From positions 1-9,030 of the forward strand of contig JBNKIW010000079.1 in NCBI GenBank assembly GCA_050290865.1: a stretch of 9,030 nucleotides of DNA, written 5' to 3'. Below are positions 1 through 9,030 of the stretch, in pieces (the stretch's first letter is position 1; every line of letters begins with the position of its first letter). This DNA is from JARRLC01 sp050290865 (GTDB taxonomy: Bacteria > Pseudomonadota > Alphaproteobacteria > Rhizobiales > Rhodomicrobiaceae). The position numbers were made by a program, and so were the translations under genes. The notes under the pieces were generated by a model. It saw only the letters and a list, made by a program, of their open reading frames with translations. It searched no databases and had not been told where the DNA came from.

Positions 1-229
1 GATAAATTCCAATCGCCTTGTTGGAGCGCCTTACCGGCGCGCTCCGCCATGCGGCCTGAAATGTACAAAGTCGAGCTTAGGAGACGCCGAGAAATAACTG
101 CTACGTTTTCGATAGCCCCGCAGTCCTTATGCAAGAGGCTCGGCCTCCTCTGGCAGGCTGGCCGTGCGGTTACATCACGGGCGGCCGATTCGACGCTCTG
201 TGGACGGCAAGGCATCGCGGACCTTCGGA
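1..229. other. noncoding left edge, downstream of rnr
   Basis: No convincing gene is visible. The stretch follows the rnr stop codon on the minus strand. It contains a 7-bp perfect inverted repeat (GGAGCGC at 23-29 pairing with GCGCTCC at 39-45, 9-nt loop) and a smaller 5-bp one (GAGGC 135-139 with GCCTC 143-147, 3-nt loop). Neither is followed by a T-run on either strand, so neither is a textbook intrinsic terminator, although either could help end the rnr transcript. Short open frames here lack ribosome binding sites and recognisable protein sequence. The next gene is presumably beyond the left edge. Confidence 0.55.
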
Positions 230-2515
230 TCAGCGCCTCCGCCGGGCGCGTGCTGCTTTGCCGCCGGACGTCCGCCCGCGTTTCTTCCGCGACAGTTTGA
301 GATCATAACGCCCTTCAGAGACAAGCGTGAAACGCAGCGCCCCCGCCGCCGGGAACGCCTCGACCAGGCGCACCTCGACGGCATCACCGAGACGGTACGC
401 TTCCCCGGTGCGTTCGCCGATGAGTGCGTGGTCGGTCTCGGAGAAAACGTAATAGTCGCGCCCGATGGTCGAGGCGGGGATGAAGCCGTCCGCGCCATTC
501 TCGTTGAGCTTGACGAACAGCCCGGAGCGTGTCACGCCCGACACGCGGCCTTGAAACGTGCCGCCGACCTTCGAGGACAGGTGGATTGCGATCAGCCGGT
601 CAACGGTTTCACGCTCGGCGGACATGGCGCGGCGCTCCGCCTGCGAGATCTGCTCGGCCACCTGATCGAGGCCGGCGATTTCTTCGTCCGCCAAGCCGCC
701 TTGCCCCAGCTTCAGCGCGCGGATCAGCGCCCGGTGGACGATGAGATCGGCATACCGGCGGATCGGCGAGGTGAAATGCGCGTAGCGGCGCAGATTCAGC
801 CCGAAATGGCCAAGATTGCGCGCGGAATATTCGGCCTGTGCCTGGGTGCGCAGAATCACCTCGTTGACCAGTTCGGAGAACTCGCCTTCCTTCGTGCGGG
901 CGAGAATGCGGTTGAAATGGCTTGGCTGCAGGCGGCTGCCTTTCGCAAGGCTAAGGTCGAGCGTCTCCAGGAACTCGGTCAGCGCGTTGATCTTCTCCTC
1001 GGCGGGGGCATCGTGCACACGGTAGAGGAGGGGCGACTTCGTAGCCTCCAGCGACTCGGCGGCGGCGACATTCGCCTGGATCATGAATTCCTCGATGAGC
1101 CGGTGCGCGTCGAGCCGCTCGGGCACCATGATCCGCGCGACGCGGCCCTTTTCGTCCAGAATGATCTTGCGCTCGGGGAGGTCGAGTTCGAGCGGCCCGC
1201 GCTTGAGGCGTGCCTTGTGCAGGGCGGCGTAGGCGTCCCAGAGGGGACGTAGCACCGGCTCCAGAAGCGGCTTCGTCGCGGCGTTGGGGCGTCCGTCGAT
1301 GGCGGCCTGCGCGGCACCGTAGGAAAGCTTGGCGACCGAGCACATCATGCCGCGAATGACCCGGTGCGAGCGCTTCATCCCGTCACTGTCGAACACCATG
1401 CGCACGGCGAGGCAGGGGCGGTCGACGCGCTCTTTCAGCGAGCACAGGTCGTTGGAGAGCGCTTCCGGGAGCATGGGAACGACGCGGTCGGGGAAATAGA
1501 CCGAATTGCCGCGCTTCAGCGCCTCACGGTCGAGCGCCGAGCCGGACCGCACGTAATGCGCAACATCCGCAATCGCCACGATGACGACGAAGCCGCCATC
1601 ATTGTCCGGATCGTCGTCTGGCCCGGCCCAGACGGCGTCGTCGTGGTCACGCGCGTCTTCCGGGTCGATGGTGACGAGCGGGATTTTGCGCAGATCCTCT
1701 CGTCCCCTGACCGTCGGTTTCTTGAGTTGCTCGACATCGGCGAGGACCGGCGCCGGGAAAACGCTGGGCAGGCCGTGGTTTTCGACGGCGATCAAGCTGA
1801 TGGCGCGTTCCGCCTCGGGGTGGCCGAGGCGTTCCACAACGCGCGGACGGGGGCTGAGCGACCGGCCCGATTTCGGCAGCTCGAAGCGGACCAGCTCGCC
1901 ATCCTCGGCGTCCGCGGTGTCGCGCGGCGACAGGCGCCATTCGCGAAGCTGCTTCTTGTCGATCGGTTCGATGATGCCAGCGTCGCCGCTCACGCGAAAG
2001 ATACCGAGCTGCCGCGGCCGCTCGCGGGGGAGGATCTTGATCGGGCTGGCGATGTATTCGTAGCCCTCGATTTCGGCGTTGGGGTCGATGCGGCAAAGCG
2101 CATGGTCGCCGATGCCCGGCATGCGCCCTGGTTTGAGCACCATGAGTATGCGCGGCGGCGCCCCTTCGGCGGCTTCGTTCCAGTCGATAGGAATCGCGTA
2201 GAAGTCACCATTGTCGTCATTGCCCGCCACTTCGAGCACGCCGACCGGGCGCAGCTTCTCGCGGCTGCGCATGGCTTTGCGCACGCCGGCAATGCGTCCC
2301 TCCTCGATCAACTCGCGCAAGAGCTGTTTGAGGACGATGCGGTCCGGGCCTTTGACGTTGAAGGCGCGGGCGATCTCGCGTTTGCCGACCTTGACGGCGG
2401 AGCTTTCGATGTATTCGAGGATGGCGTCTTTGCTGGGGAGCGCCGGAGCGGGAGATTGCTTTTTCTTGCGCGTGCCACCGTCGGCGGCATCAGGATCGGA
2501 TTTCTTTTTTGTCAT
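230..2515 (-). CDS. rnr: ribonuclease R (RNB-family 3'-5' exoribonuclease)
   Basis: This gene encodes a cytoplasmic processive hydrolytic 3'-5' exoribonuclease that degrades structured RNA; in other bacteria it acts in rRNA and mRNA turnover and in trans-translation. From the ATG at 2513-2515 it is 761 residues. The order is a Lys-rich N-terminus (1-20), a winged-helix segment (about 27-85), a cold-shock-like region (about 90-225), the RNB catalytic domain (about 270-600), an S1 domain (about 650-735) and an Arg/Lys-rich tail ending in RARRRR. The catalytic metal-binding cluster is visible as TIDPEDARDHDDA, with Asp284, Asp290, Asp292 and Asp293, matching Asp272/278/280 of the E. coli enzyme. 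The family motif HFTSPIRRYADLIVHR is at 580-595. An in-frame TTG at 2564-2566 would add 17 residues; it has a better Shine-Dalgarno match (AGGGTGAG) than the ATG, but the added residues look unlike a family N-terminus. The gene lies downstream of topA on the same strand and is probably in its operon. The family is certain, the start less so. Confidence 0.96.
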   Translation of the reverse strand: MTKKKSDPDAADGGTRKKKQSPAPALPSKDAILEYIESSAVKVGKREIARAFNVKGPDRIVLKQLLRELIEEGRIAGVRKAMRSREKLRPVGVLEVAGNDDNGDFYAIPIDWNEAAEGAPPRILMVLKPGRMPGIGDHALCRIDPNAEIEGYEYIASPIKILPRERPRQLGIFRVSGDAGIIEPIDKKQLREWRLSPRDTADAEDGELVRFELPKSGRSLSPRPRVVERLGHPEAERAISLIAVENHGLPSVFPAPVLADVEQLKKPTVRGREDLRKIPLVTIDPEDARDHDDAVWAGPDDDPDNDGGFVVIVAIADVAHYVRSGSALDREALKRGNSVYFPDRVVPMLPEALSNDLCSLKERVDRPCLAVRMVFDSDGMKRSHRVIRGMMCSVAKLSYGAAQAAIDGRPNAATKPLLEPVLRPLWDAYAALHKARLKRGPLELDLPERKIILDEKGRVARIMVPERLDAHRLIEEFMIQANVAAAESLEATKSPLLYRVHDAPAEEKINALTEFLETLDLSLAKGSRLQPSHFNRILARTKEGEFSELVNEVILRTQAQAEYSARNLGHFGLNLRRYAHFTSPIRRYADLIVHRALIRALKLGQGGLADEEIAGLDQVAEQISQAERRAMSAERETVDRLIAIHLSSKVGGTFQGRVSGVTRSGLFVKLNENGADGFIPASTIGRDYYVFSETDHALIGERTGEAYRLGDAVEVRLVEAFPAAGALRFTLVSEGRYDLKLSRKKRGRTSGGKAARARRRR

Positions 2516-2636
2516 CTTATTATTGAGACATCCGCAAGGGGCACTCCCGCAAGAGCCGCGACGCAACTCTCACCCTGAGGGGGAACCCGTGGACCGCGAG
2601 CCCAACCGCAAGTGGATGCCATCGAGGCCACTTCCC
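2516..2636 (-). other. topA-rnr intergenic spacer, possible repeat-like sequence
   Basis: This 121-bp spacer separates two co-oriented genes and shows no T-rich terminator, so read-through from topA into rnr is plausible. It contains a 6-bp inverted repeat just after the topA stop (AAGTGG 2610-2615 with CCACTT 2628-2633, 12-nt loop). A CCCTGAGG-centred stretch near 2570-2590 resembles the short dispersed repeats common between genes of Hyphomicrobiales, and a CGCAAG motif occurs near 2533 and 2548. Whether it is a genomic repeat cannot be judged from one copy. On the minus strand it also carries the TTG and purine-rich AGGGTGAG that could form an alternative rnr start. Confidence 0.4.
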
Positions 2637-5324
2637 TCATGGCGCGGCCCCGGATTCGGTTGACGCGCCGCGCTTGGCCTTTGTGCCGCTTTTCGTTTTC
2701 GCGGGCTTGGCCGCCGCATCGCTCTTCGCGCCCTTTGAGGCTTTTGTGACCTTCGCGGTTTTCGCGGTCGCGGCCTTCACCTTTGTCTTTGCCGCCTTCG
2801 TCGATTTGCCGCTCTCCGCACGGGCCGCGATCAGGCGCACGGCCTCATCGAGCGTCAGCGTCTCGGGGTCGGAACCTTTCGGAATTGTGGCGTTCACCTT
2901 GCCATGCTTGACATACGGCCCATATCGGCCTGCGAACACCTGCACCGCCCCCCCAAGCTCAGGATGCTCGCCCAGATCTCGCAACGCCGCCTGCGTGGCA
3001 CCGCGCCCGGGGCGTTTCTTGGGCTCAGCGAGGACAGCAACGGCACGGTTGATGCCGACCGTGAACACCTCCTCGGCACTGTCGAGGTTGGCATATTTGC
3101 CGTCATGCTCAACAAACGGGCCATAGCGCCCGATGCCCGCCACGATCGGTTTGCCGGTTTCCGGATGGTCGCCGACAGGACGCGGCAGCGACAGGAGCAG
3201 GATCGCCGTTTCAAGGTCGAGCGTCGCCGCGTTATAACCGCGCGGGATCGAGGCGCGCTTCGGCTTTTCGCCGTCCGCACCCTCGCCGAGCTGCACATAG
3301 GGGCCGAAACGTCCCGTCTTCAAATAGACGACAAGGCCGGAGTCCGGATCGGTGCCGAGCGTCTTGTCGCCCGCGGCCCCCGGAGCCTCGCCCCCCTCTC
3401 CGGCCGTGTCGGTGAATTGCCGCGTGAATTTGCATTCCGGGTAGTTCGAGCAGCCGACGAACGCCCCATACCGGCCGATCTTCAAGCCGAGCTGGCCACT
3501 GGGGCAGGACGGGCATTTCCGCGGATCGCCGCCATCCGCCGTCTTCGGGAAAATATACGGCCCGAGGATCTCGTTGAGCGCGTCGAGCACCTGGGTGACG
3601 CGCAGTTCCTTGGTGCCGTTGACCGCCGCCATGAAATCACGCCAGAAGTCCCGCAGCACGTCCTTCCACGCCAGCTTGGCGTCGGAAATCAGGTCGAGCT
3701 TGTCTTCCAGGTCGGCGGTGAAATCGTATTCGACATAGCGCTGGAAGAAGCTCTCCAGGAACGCCGTGACCAGCCGCCCCTTGTCCTCCGGGATCAGCCG
3801 CTTCTTGTCGAAACGCACATAGTCGCGCTCACGCAGCACGTTCAGCGTCGAAGCGTAGGTGGAGGGGCGGCCGATGCCCAGCTCTTCCAGTTTCTTGATC
3901 AGCGTCGCCTCGGTGTAGCGCGGCGGCGGCTCGGTAAAATGCTGTACCGCCTCGATGGCGCGGCGTGTCAGGCTCTCGCCCCGGCCGAGTTTGGGCAGGC
4001 GTTTCTCGTCGTCGCCCTCCTTGTCGTCGACGCCTTCCTCATAAAGTTTCAGGAAGCCCTCGAACAGGACCACCGAGCCGGTCGTGCGCAGGCCGTAACT
4101 CCCGCCGGCGCCCGCTGCCTCGATATCCACGGTGGTGCGCTCCATCTCGGCGCTGGCCATCTGGCTGGCCACCGCGCGCTGCCAGATCAGCTTGTAGAGC
4201 GCGGCTTCGTCCTTGGACAGCGTGTGCCCCAGATTTTTGGGCAGGCACTGGAAATCAGTGGGGCGGATGGCCTCGTGAGCTTCCTGAGCGTTCTTGGCTT
4301 TGGTCTTATATTCCCGGGCGCGTGGCGGCAGATAGCGGTCGCCGAACTCGCCCGCCACGACCCCGCGGCATTGCGCGATGGCCTCGGGCACGATTTGAAC
4401 GCCGTCCGTTCTCATATAGGTAATGACGCCGACCGTCTCGCCGCCGACATCGACGCCCTCATAGAGACGCTGCGCCACCTGCATGGTCTGGCGCGCGGAG
4501 AAGCCGAGCTTGCGCGATGCTTCCTGCTGCAGGGTAGAGGTCGTGAACGGCGGCGCGGGGTTGCGCCTGTAGCCGCTGACATCGACGGACAGCACCTCGA
4601 ACCGGCAGGCTTCCAGCGCCGTTTTCAGCCTCAGCGCTTCGGCTTCGTTGGGGATGTCGAATTTCTCGAGCTTCTTTCCCGCGACGCTGACGAGCCGCGC
4701 CTCGAACTCCTCGCCCTTGGCACTGGCCATCTTGCCGATGATGGTCCAGAACTCCCGCGACACGAAGGCTTGAATCTCCGTCTCGCGGTTGCACACCAGG
4801 CGCAGCGCCACCGACTGCACACGCCCCGCCGATTTGGCGCCAGGCAGCTTGCGCCACAGAACCGGCGACAGGGTGAAGCCGACCAGATAGTCCAGCGCGC
4901 GGCGCGCCAGATAGGCATCCACCAGCGGTTCGTCGATCTGGCGGGGATGCGCCATGGCGTCCATGATCGCGTCCTTGGTGACCGCGTTGAACGCCACGCG
5001 CTCGACCTGCACGCCTTTCAGTGCGCGCTTGCCCTCAAGGATCTGCAGAAGATGCCAGGAAATCGCCTCGCCTTCGCGATCCGGGTCGGTGGCGAGAATC
5101 AGCCGGTCCGCCCCTTTCACGGCCTTTGCGATTTCATTCACAGTTTTCGTACTGCCACTATCGACGGCCCATTCCATCGCGAAATCGTTGTCGGGCAGCA
5201 CGGACCCGTCTTTTGGGGGTAAATCGCGGACATGTCCGAATGACGGAATGACCTTGTAATCCCTACCCAAATATTTGTTGATCGTTTTTGCTTTCGCCGC
5301 CGACTCAACGATGACGATGTTCAT
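2637..5324 (-). CDS. topA: DNA topoisomerase I (type IA)
   Basis: This type IA topoisomerase relaxes negatively supercoiled DNA by single-strand passage through a 5'-phosphotyrosyl intermediate, and it balances gyrase. The protein is 895 residues. It opens with the Toprim domain: MNIVIVESAAKAKTI with catalytic Glu7, then the Mg-binding DPDRE motif with Asp80, Asp82 and Glu84. The central domain (about 130-570) carries the active-site Tyr303 in ITYMRTD, with Arg305. One C4 zinc ribbon follows (Cys604, Cys607, Cys625, Cys631). Three topoisomerase C-terminal repeats are marked by GRFGPYV (about 671), GRYGPFV (about 732) and GRYGPYV (about 799). A Lys/Ala/Thr-rich basic tail occupies about 838-895. 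The single zinc ribbon plus GRYGPYV repeats differ from E. coli, which has several zinc ribbons, and are typical of many other bacteria. The ATG at 5322-5324 starts exactly at the conserved N-terminus, with a modest CGGA ribosome binding site upstream. The gene is intact with no frameshift. Confidence 0.98.
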   Translation of the reverse strand: MNIVIVESAAKAKTINKYLGRDYKVIPSFGHVRDLPPKDGSVLPDNDFAMEWAVDSGSTKTVNEIAKAVKGADRLILATDPDREGEAISWHLLQILEGKRALKGVQVERVAFNAVTKDAIMDAMAHPRQIDEPLVDAYLARRALDYLVGFTLSPVLWRKLPGAKSAGRVQSVALRLVCNRETEIQAFVSREFWTIIGKMASAKGEEFEARLVSVAGKKLEKFDIPNEAEALRLKTALEACRFEVLSVDVSGYRRNPAPPFTTSTLQQEASRKLGFSARQTMQVAQRLYEGVDVGGETVGVITYMRTDGVQIVPEAIAQCRGVVAGEFGDRYLPPRAREYKTKAKNAQEAHEAIRPTDFQCLPKNLGHTLSKDEAALYKLIWQRAVASQMASAEMERTTVDIEAAGAGGSYGLRTTGSVVLFEGFLKLYEEGVDDKEGDDEKRLPKLGRGESLTRRAIEAVQHFTEPPPRYTEATLIKKLEELGIGRPSTYASTLNVLRERDYVRFDKKRLIPEDKGRLVTAFLESFFQRYVEYDFTADLEDKLDLISDAKLAWKDVLRDFWRDFMAAVNGTKELRVTQVLDALNEILGPYIFPKTADGGDPRKCPSCPSGQLGLKIGRYGAFVGCSNYPECKFTRQFTDTAGEGGEAPGAAGDKTLGTDPDSGLVVYLKTGRFGPYVQLGEGADGEKPKRASIPRGYNAATLDLETAILLLSLPRPVGDHPETGKPIVAGIGRYGPFVEHDGKYANLDSAEEVFTVGINRAVAVLAEPKKRPGRGATQAALRDLGEHPELGGAVQVFAGRYGPYVKHGKVNATIPKGSDPETLTLDEAVRLIAARAESGKSTKAAKTKVKAATAKTAKVTKASKGAKSDAAAKPAKTKSGTKAKRGASTESGAAP

Positions 5325-5360
5325 GATCTGATCCGGTTATTATTGCGAGGCGCAAACGCG

Positions 5361-5389
5361 CTTACAGTCCAAAAGAGGGCAAATGTCAA
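5361..5389 (-). promoter_or_regulatory. sigma70-type promoter for topA
   Basis: On the minus strand there is a perfect TTGACA -35 box (complement of 5384-5389), a 17-bp spacer and a TGTAAG -10 box (complement of 5361-5366, four of six matches to TATAAT). The expected start of transcription is near 5354, giving a leader of about 30 nt before the topA ATG at 5324. The position, spacing and perfect -35 make this the best promoter in the window. It would drive topA and probably rnr. Confidence 0.65.
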
Positions 5390-5562
5390 TAGAAGCCGCC
5401 GCATCGGCCGGAAGGCAGATCCTCCCGTCGGCTACAGTAAGGGCAAAAGAGCCACAGCCTGTCAAATAGAGAATGCTCACGGTAGAAACACCTTGCGCTG
5501 CACAACCGAAGGGCGTATTCCCCCATTAAGATCTATTGACGCAAAATGATGCCCCGGGCTGG

Positions 5563-5590
5563 TTTTTGACCGGGTATGTGAAACTATAAA
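5563..5590 (+). promoter_or_regulatory. weak candidate promoter for the small plus-strand gene
   Basis: TATAAA at 5585-5590 is a good -10 match. The upstream partner is poor: TTTTTG (5563-5568) gives a 16-bp spacer, while the better TTGACC (5566-5571) is only 13 bp away. If this -10 is used, transcription would begin near 5597, leaving almost no leader before the ATG at 5603 and favouring the ATG at 5672. This is a pattern match only. Confidence 0.25.
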
Positions 5591-5602
5591 TAGGGTAAAG
5601 TT

Positions 5603-5854
5603 ATGCTTACGCTCCATAACGCGCGTCATTCCGAGCAGGGATATATTTTAGAGTCGGACGAAATCAAGACGATGCCGCAAGACACATCCTTCGCTACTCC
5701 CGCAGATCCGAAACAGGTTGCTGAGTATTCCGCCTCGATGTTGGCGGGCCTCCGTGACATGGCCGCAGATTCTGGCTTAACATTTCTGGCCTATCTCATC
5801 CAGGTCGCTGTCGAAGAGGCCAAGATCCAGGCCGCTGGAGACCCTTTGCGATAA
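5603..5854 (+). CDS. small hypothetical helical protein, 83 residues
   Basis: I do not recognise a named family. The product is 83 residues, acidic to neutral, with no signal peptide or metal motif. The first 36 residues are polar and probably disordered. The rest looks like two amphipathic helices, about 38-56 (QVAEYSASMLAGLRDMAAD) and 60-77 (TFLAYLIQVAVEEAKIQA), joined by SGL. That pattern resembles short conserved hypothetical proteins in Hyphomicrobiales, but this is an impression and not a database match. The ATG at 5603 has an AGGG ribosome binding site at 5592-5595 with 7-nt spacing. The in-frame ATG at 5672 would give a 60-residue protein starting MPQDTSFATPADP, which retains the whole helical part but has a weaker upstream site; either could be the true start. 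It is divergent from topA and 542 bp upstream of uvrA on the same strand. Its role is unknown. Confidence 0.62.
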   Translation: MLTLHNARHSEQGYILESDEIKTMPQDTSFATPADPKQVAEYSASMLAGLRDMAADSGLTFLAYLIQVAVEEAKIQAAGDPLR

Positions 5855-5894
5855 CCGGCAGGACGGGGCAGACGCATGAACGCTGTGCGGGGCG

Positions 5895-5933
5895 AAAAAG
5901 CGGATGCCCGTCAATCGGTGGGATGACGGGCAT
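5895..5933 (-). terminator. perfect 10-bp hairpin, possible minus-strand terminator
   Basis: ATGCCCGTCA at 5904-5913 pairs perfectly with TGACGGGCAT at 5924-5933 across a 10-nt loop. On the minus strand the stem is followed after 4 nt by TTTTT (complement of 5895-5899), which is terminator-like although the T-run is short and offset. On the plus strand there is no T-run, so it is a poor terminator for the small gene ending at 5854, though it could protect that mRNA's 3' end. It may instead be an operator or part of a small RNA. Confidence 0.4.
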
Positions 5934-5958
5934 GATGCGACGTGCGGCGCTGTGTCGT

Positions 5959-6267
5959 TCATGCCGATTCCACTCGTCCATCTCGGCGCTCCCTCCGGCA
6001 AGTGGGATCAGCGCCAGTGAAACACAGCTGATTCGGGAGACTTAAATTGTCTTCTGGCGAGCGTTTTGTATAGGCTGCACTACAGTTGAGCGAATCTGTG
6101 GAACCTTTGTCAAGCCGGATCCAACAGTTCGTTAGCGTATCGTTCTTTTGAGCCTCGCATATCAAACGATCGATGCTTCTTGAGAGCGGAGAAAACAAGA
6201 CATTCTGACACGTTCGCCCTGAGGCTGCCGCCTCATCCGCGGCGGAGGGTGCTACATAAGCCCGCAT
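5959..6267 (-). other. doubtful minus-strand open frame, 102 codons
   Basis: An ATG at 6265-6267 opens a 102-codon frame, and the same frame stays open upstream into the antisense of uvrA. The predicted product is rich in Ser, Arg and Cys (six Cys), has no recognised domain, and the ribosome binding site is weak (AGG about 7 nt upstream). In its favour, the region is only moderately GC-rich, so such a long stop-free run is not simply a high-GC artefact, and a terminator-like hairpin lies 25 bp after the stop. Against it, the composition does not look like a folded protein and no promoter is clear. It may be a decayed gene, a real orphan or chance. Confidence 0.15.
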
Positions 6268-6396
6268 TGTTCGCCTGACATTGGGACTGTGTTCCCCGCG
6301 CAACGGATTACTGGGTGAATCGGGAAATTCGGCCTTTAAAACCGCGACGGTCGCCCTAATGTAGGCGTTCGAACGGATGACAAGGCGGCTTTTCGT

Positions 6397-9030
<2,634 letters not shown>

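Larger units (their letters stand above)
5325..5602. other. divergent intergenic region between topA and the small plus-strand gene
   Basis: This region carries the topA promoter on the minus strand and presumably the promoter of the small gene on the plus strand. The one open frame crossing it starts at a TTG with no ribosome binding site and has no coding character. It is visibly less GC-rich than the flanking long genes. A short GCGC-AAAC-GCGC palindrome (about 5351-5362) overlaps the expected topA transcription start and could be an operator, though it is short enough to be chance. In many alphaproteobacteria dprA lies directly upstream of topA; it is not present here. Confidence 0.6.
5855..6396. 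other. 542-bp gap before uvrA, no confident gene
   Basis: No recognised protein or RNA gene is seen. It is less GC-rich than uvrA. It holds a perfect 10-bp inverted repeat at 5904-5933 and a minus-strand frame with no stop from the uvrA start down to 5961. An 8-bp palindrome, GTTCGAAC, lies at 6367-6374, about 22 bp before uvrA. A weak plus-strand promoter match, TTTAAA, 16 bp, TAATGT, lies at about 6335-6362. In many proteobacteria ssb is next to uvrA; it is absent here. All GTTC and GAAC tetramers in the gap were checked by eye and none forms the alphaproteobacterial LexA box GTTC-N7-GTTC. Confidence 0.6.

Noticed and set aside
23..45. GGAGCGC/GCGCTCC hairpin as an intrinsic terminator of rnr
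   Set aside because: The stem is only 7 bp and no T-run follows on the minus strand, so I describe it as a hairpin only.
164..1252. Long plus-strand open frame of about 362 codons opposite rnr
   Set aside because: It lies entirely antisense to rnr, whose RNase R domains are unmistakable; the frame is a by-product of GC-rich codon use and has no recognisable domain.
1364..2578. Plus-strand open frame of about 404 codons opposite the 5' half of rnr
   Set aside because: Antisense shadow of rnr; its Asp-, Arg- and His-rich composition is typical of such shadows.
2904..5222. 772-codon plus-strand open frame opposite topA
   Set aside because: Very long, but it exactly mirrors the codon pattern of topA, contains no known domain and has no ribosome binding site or promoter.
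5343..5549. 68-codon plus-strand frame in the topA upstream region
   Set aside because: It starts at a TTG without a ribosome binding site, overlaps the topA promoter and has no coding character.

Overview
The window holds conserved bacterial information-processing genes and most resembles an alphaproteobacterium, probably Hyphomicrobiales. The grounds are high-GC codon use in the long genes, the adjacent topA-rnr pair on one strand, a DNA topoisomerase I with one C4 zinc ribbon, C-terminal GRYGPYV-type repeats and a Lys/Ala-rich tail, and a UvrA whose first zinc module reads C-P-V-S where E. coli has C-x-x-C. The lineage is inferred from protein features only; no rRNA or other marker is present.

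Layout from left to right. Positions 1-229 are apparently noncoding and contain a short hairpin. On the minus strand lie rnr (RNase R, 230-2515) and, upstream of it, topA (topoisomerase I, 2637-5324), 121 bp apart and probably co-transcribed. A well-formed sigma70-type promoter (TTGACA, 17-bp spacer, TGTAAG on the minus strand) sits just upstream of topA, so topA starts its own transcript here. After a 278-bp divergent intergenic region comes a small plus-strand gene (5603-5854) for an unrecognised 83-residue helical protein. A 542-bp gap (5855-6396) follows, holding a perfect 10-bp inverted repeat and an unusually long minus-strand open frame. The window ends inside uvrA (plus strand, 6397 onward), which is open and in frame for 878 codons to the right edge and lacks only its C-terminal end.

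The recognised genes share a nucleic-acid maintenance theme: UvrA recognises damage in nucleotide excision repair, topoisomerase I relaxes negative supercoils, and RNase R degrades structured RNA. I see no mobile element, CRISPR array, tRNA or rRNA, and no convincing new multi-gene system. The parts most worth a second look are the 5855-6396 gap, the small protein gene beside it, and the topA-rnr spacer.
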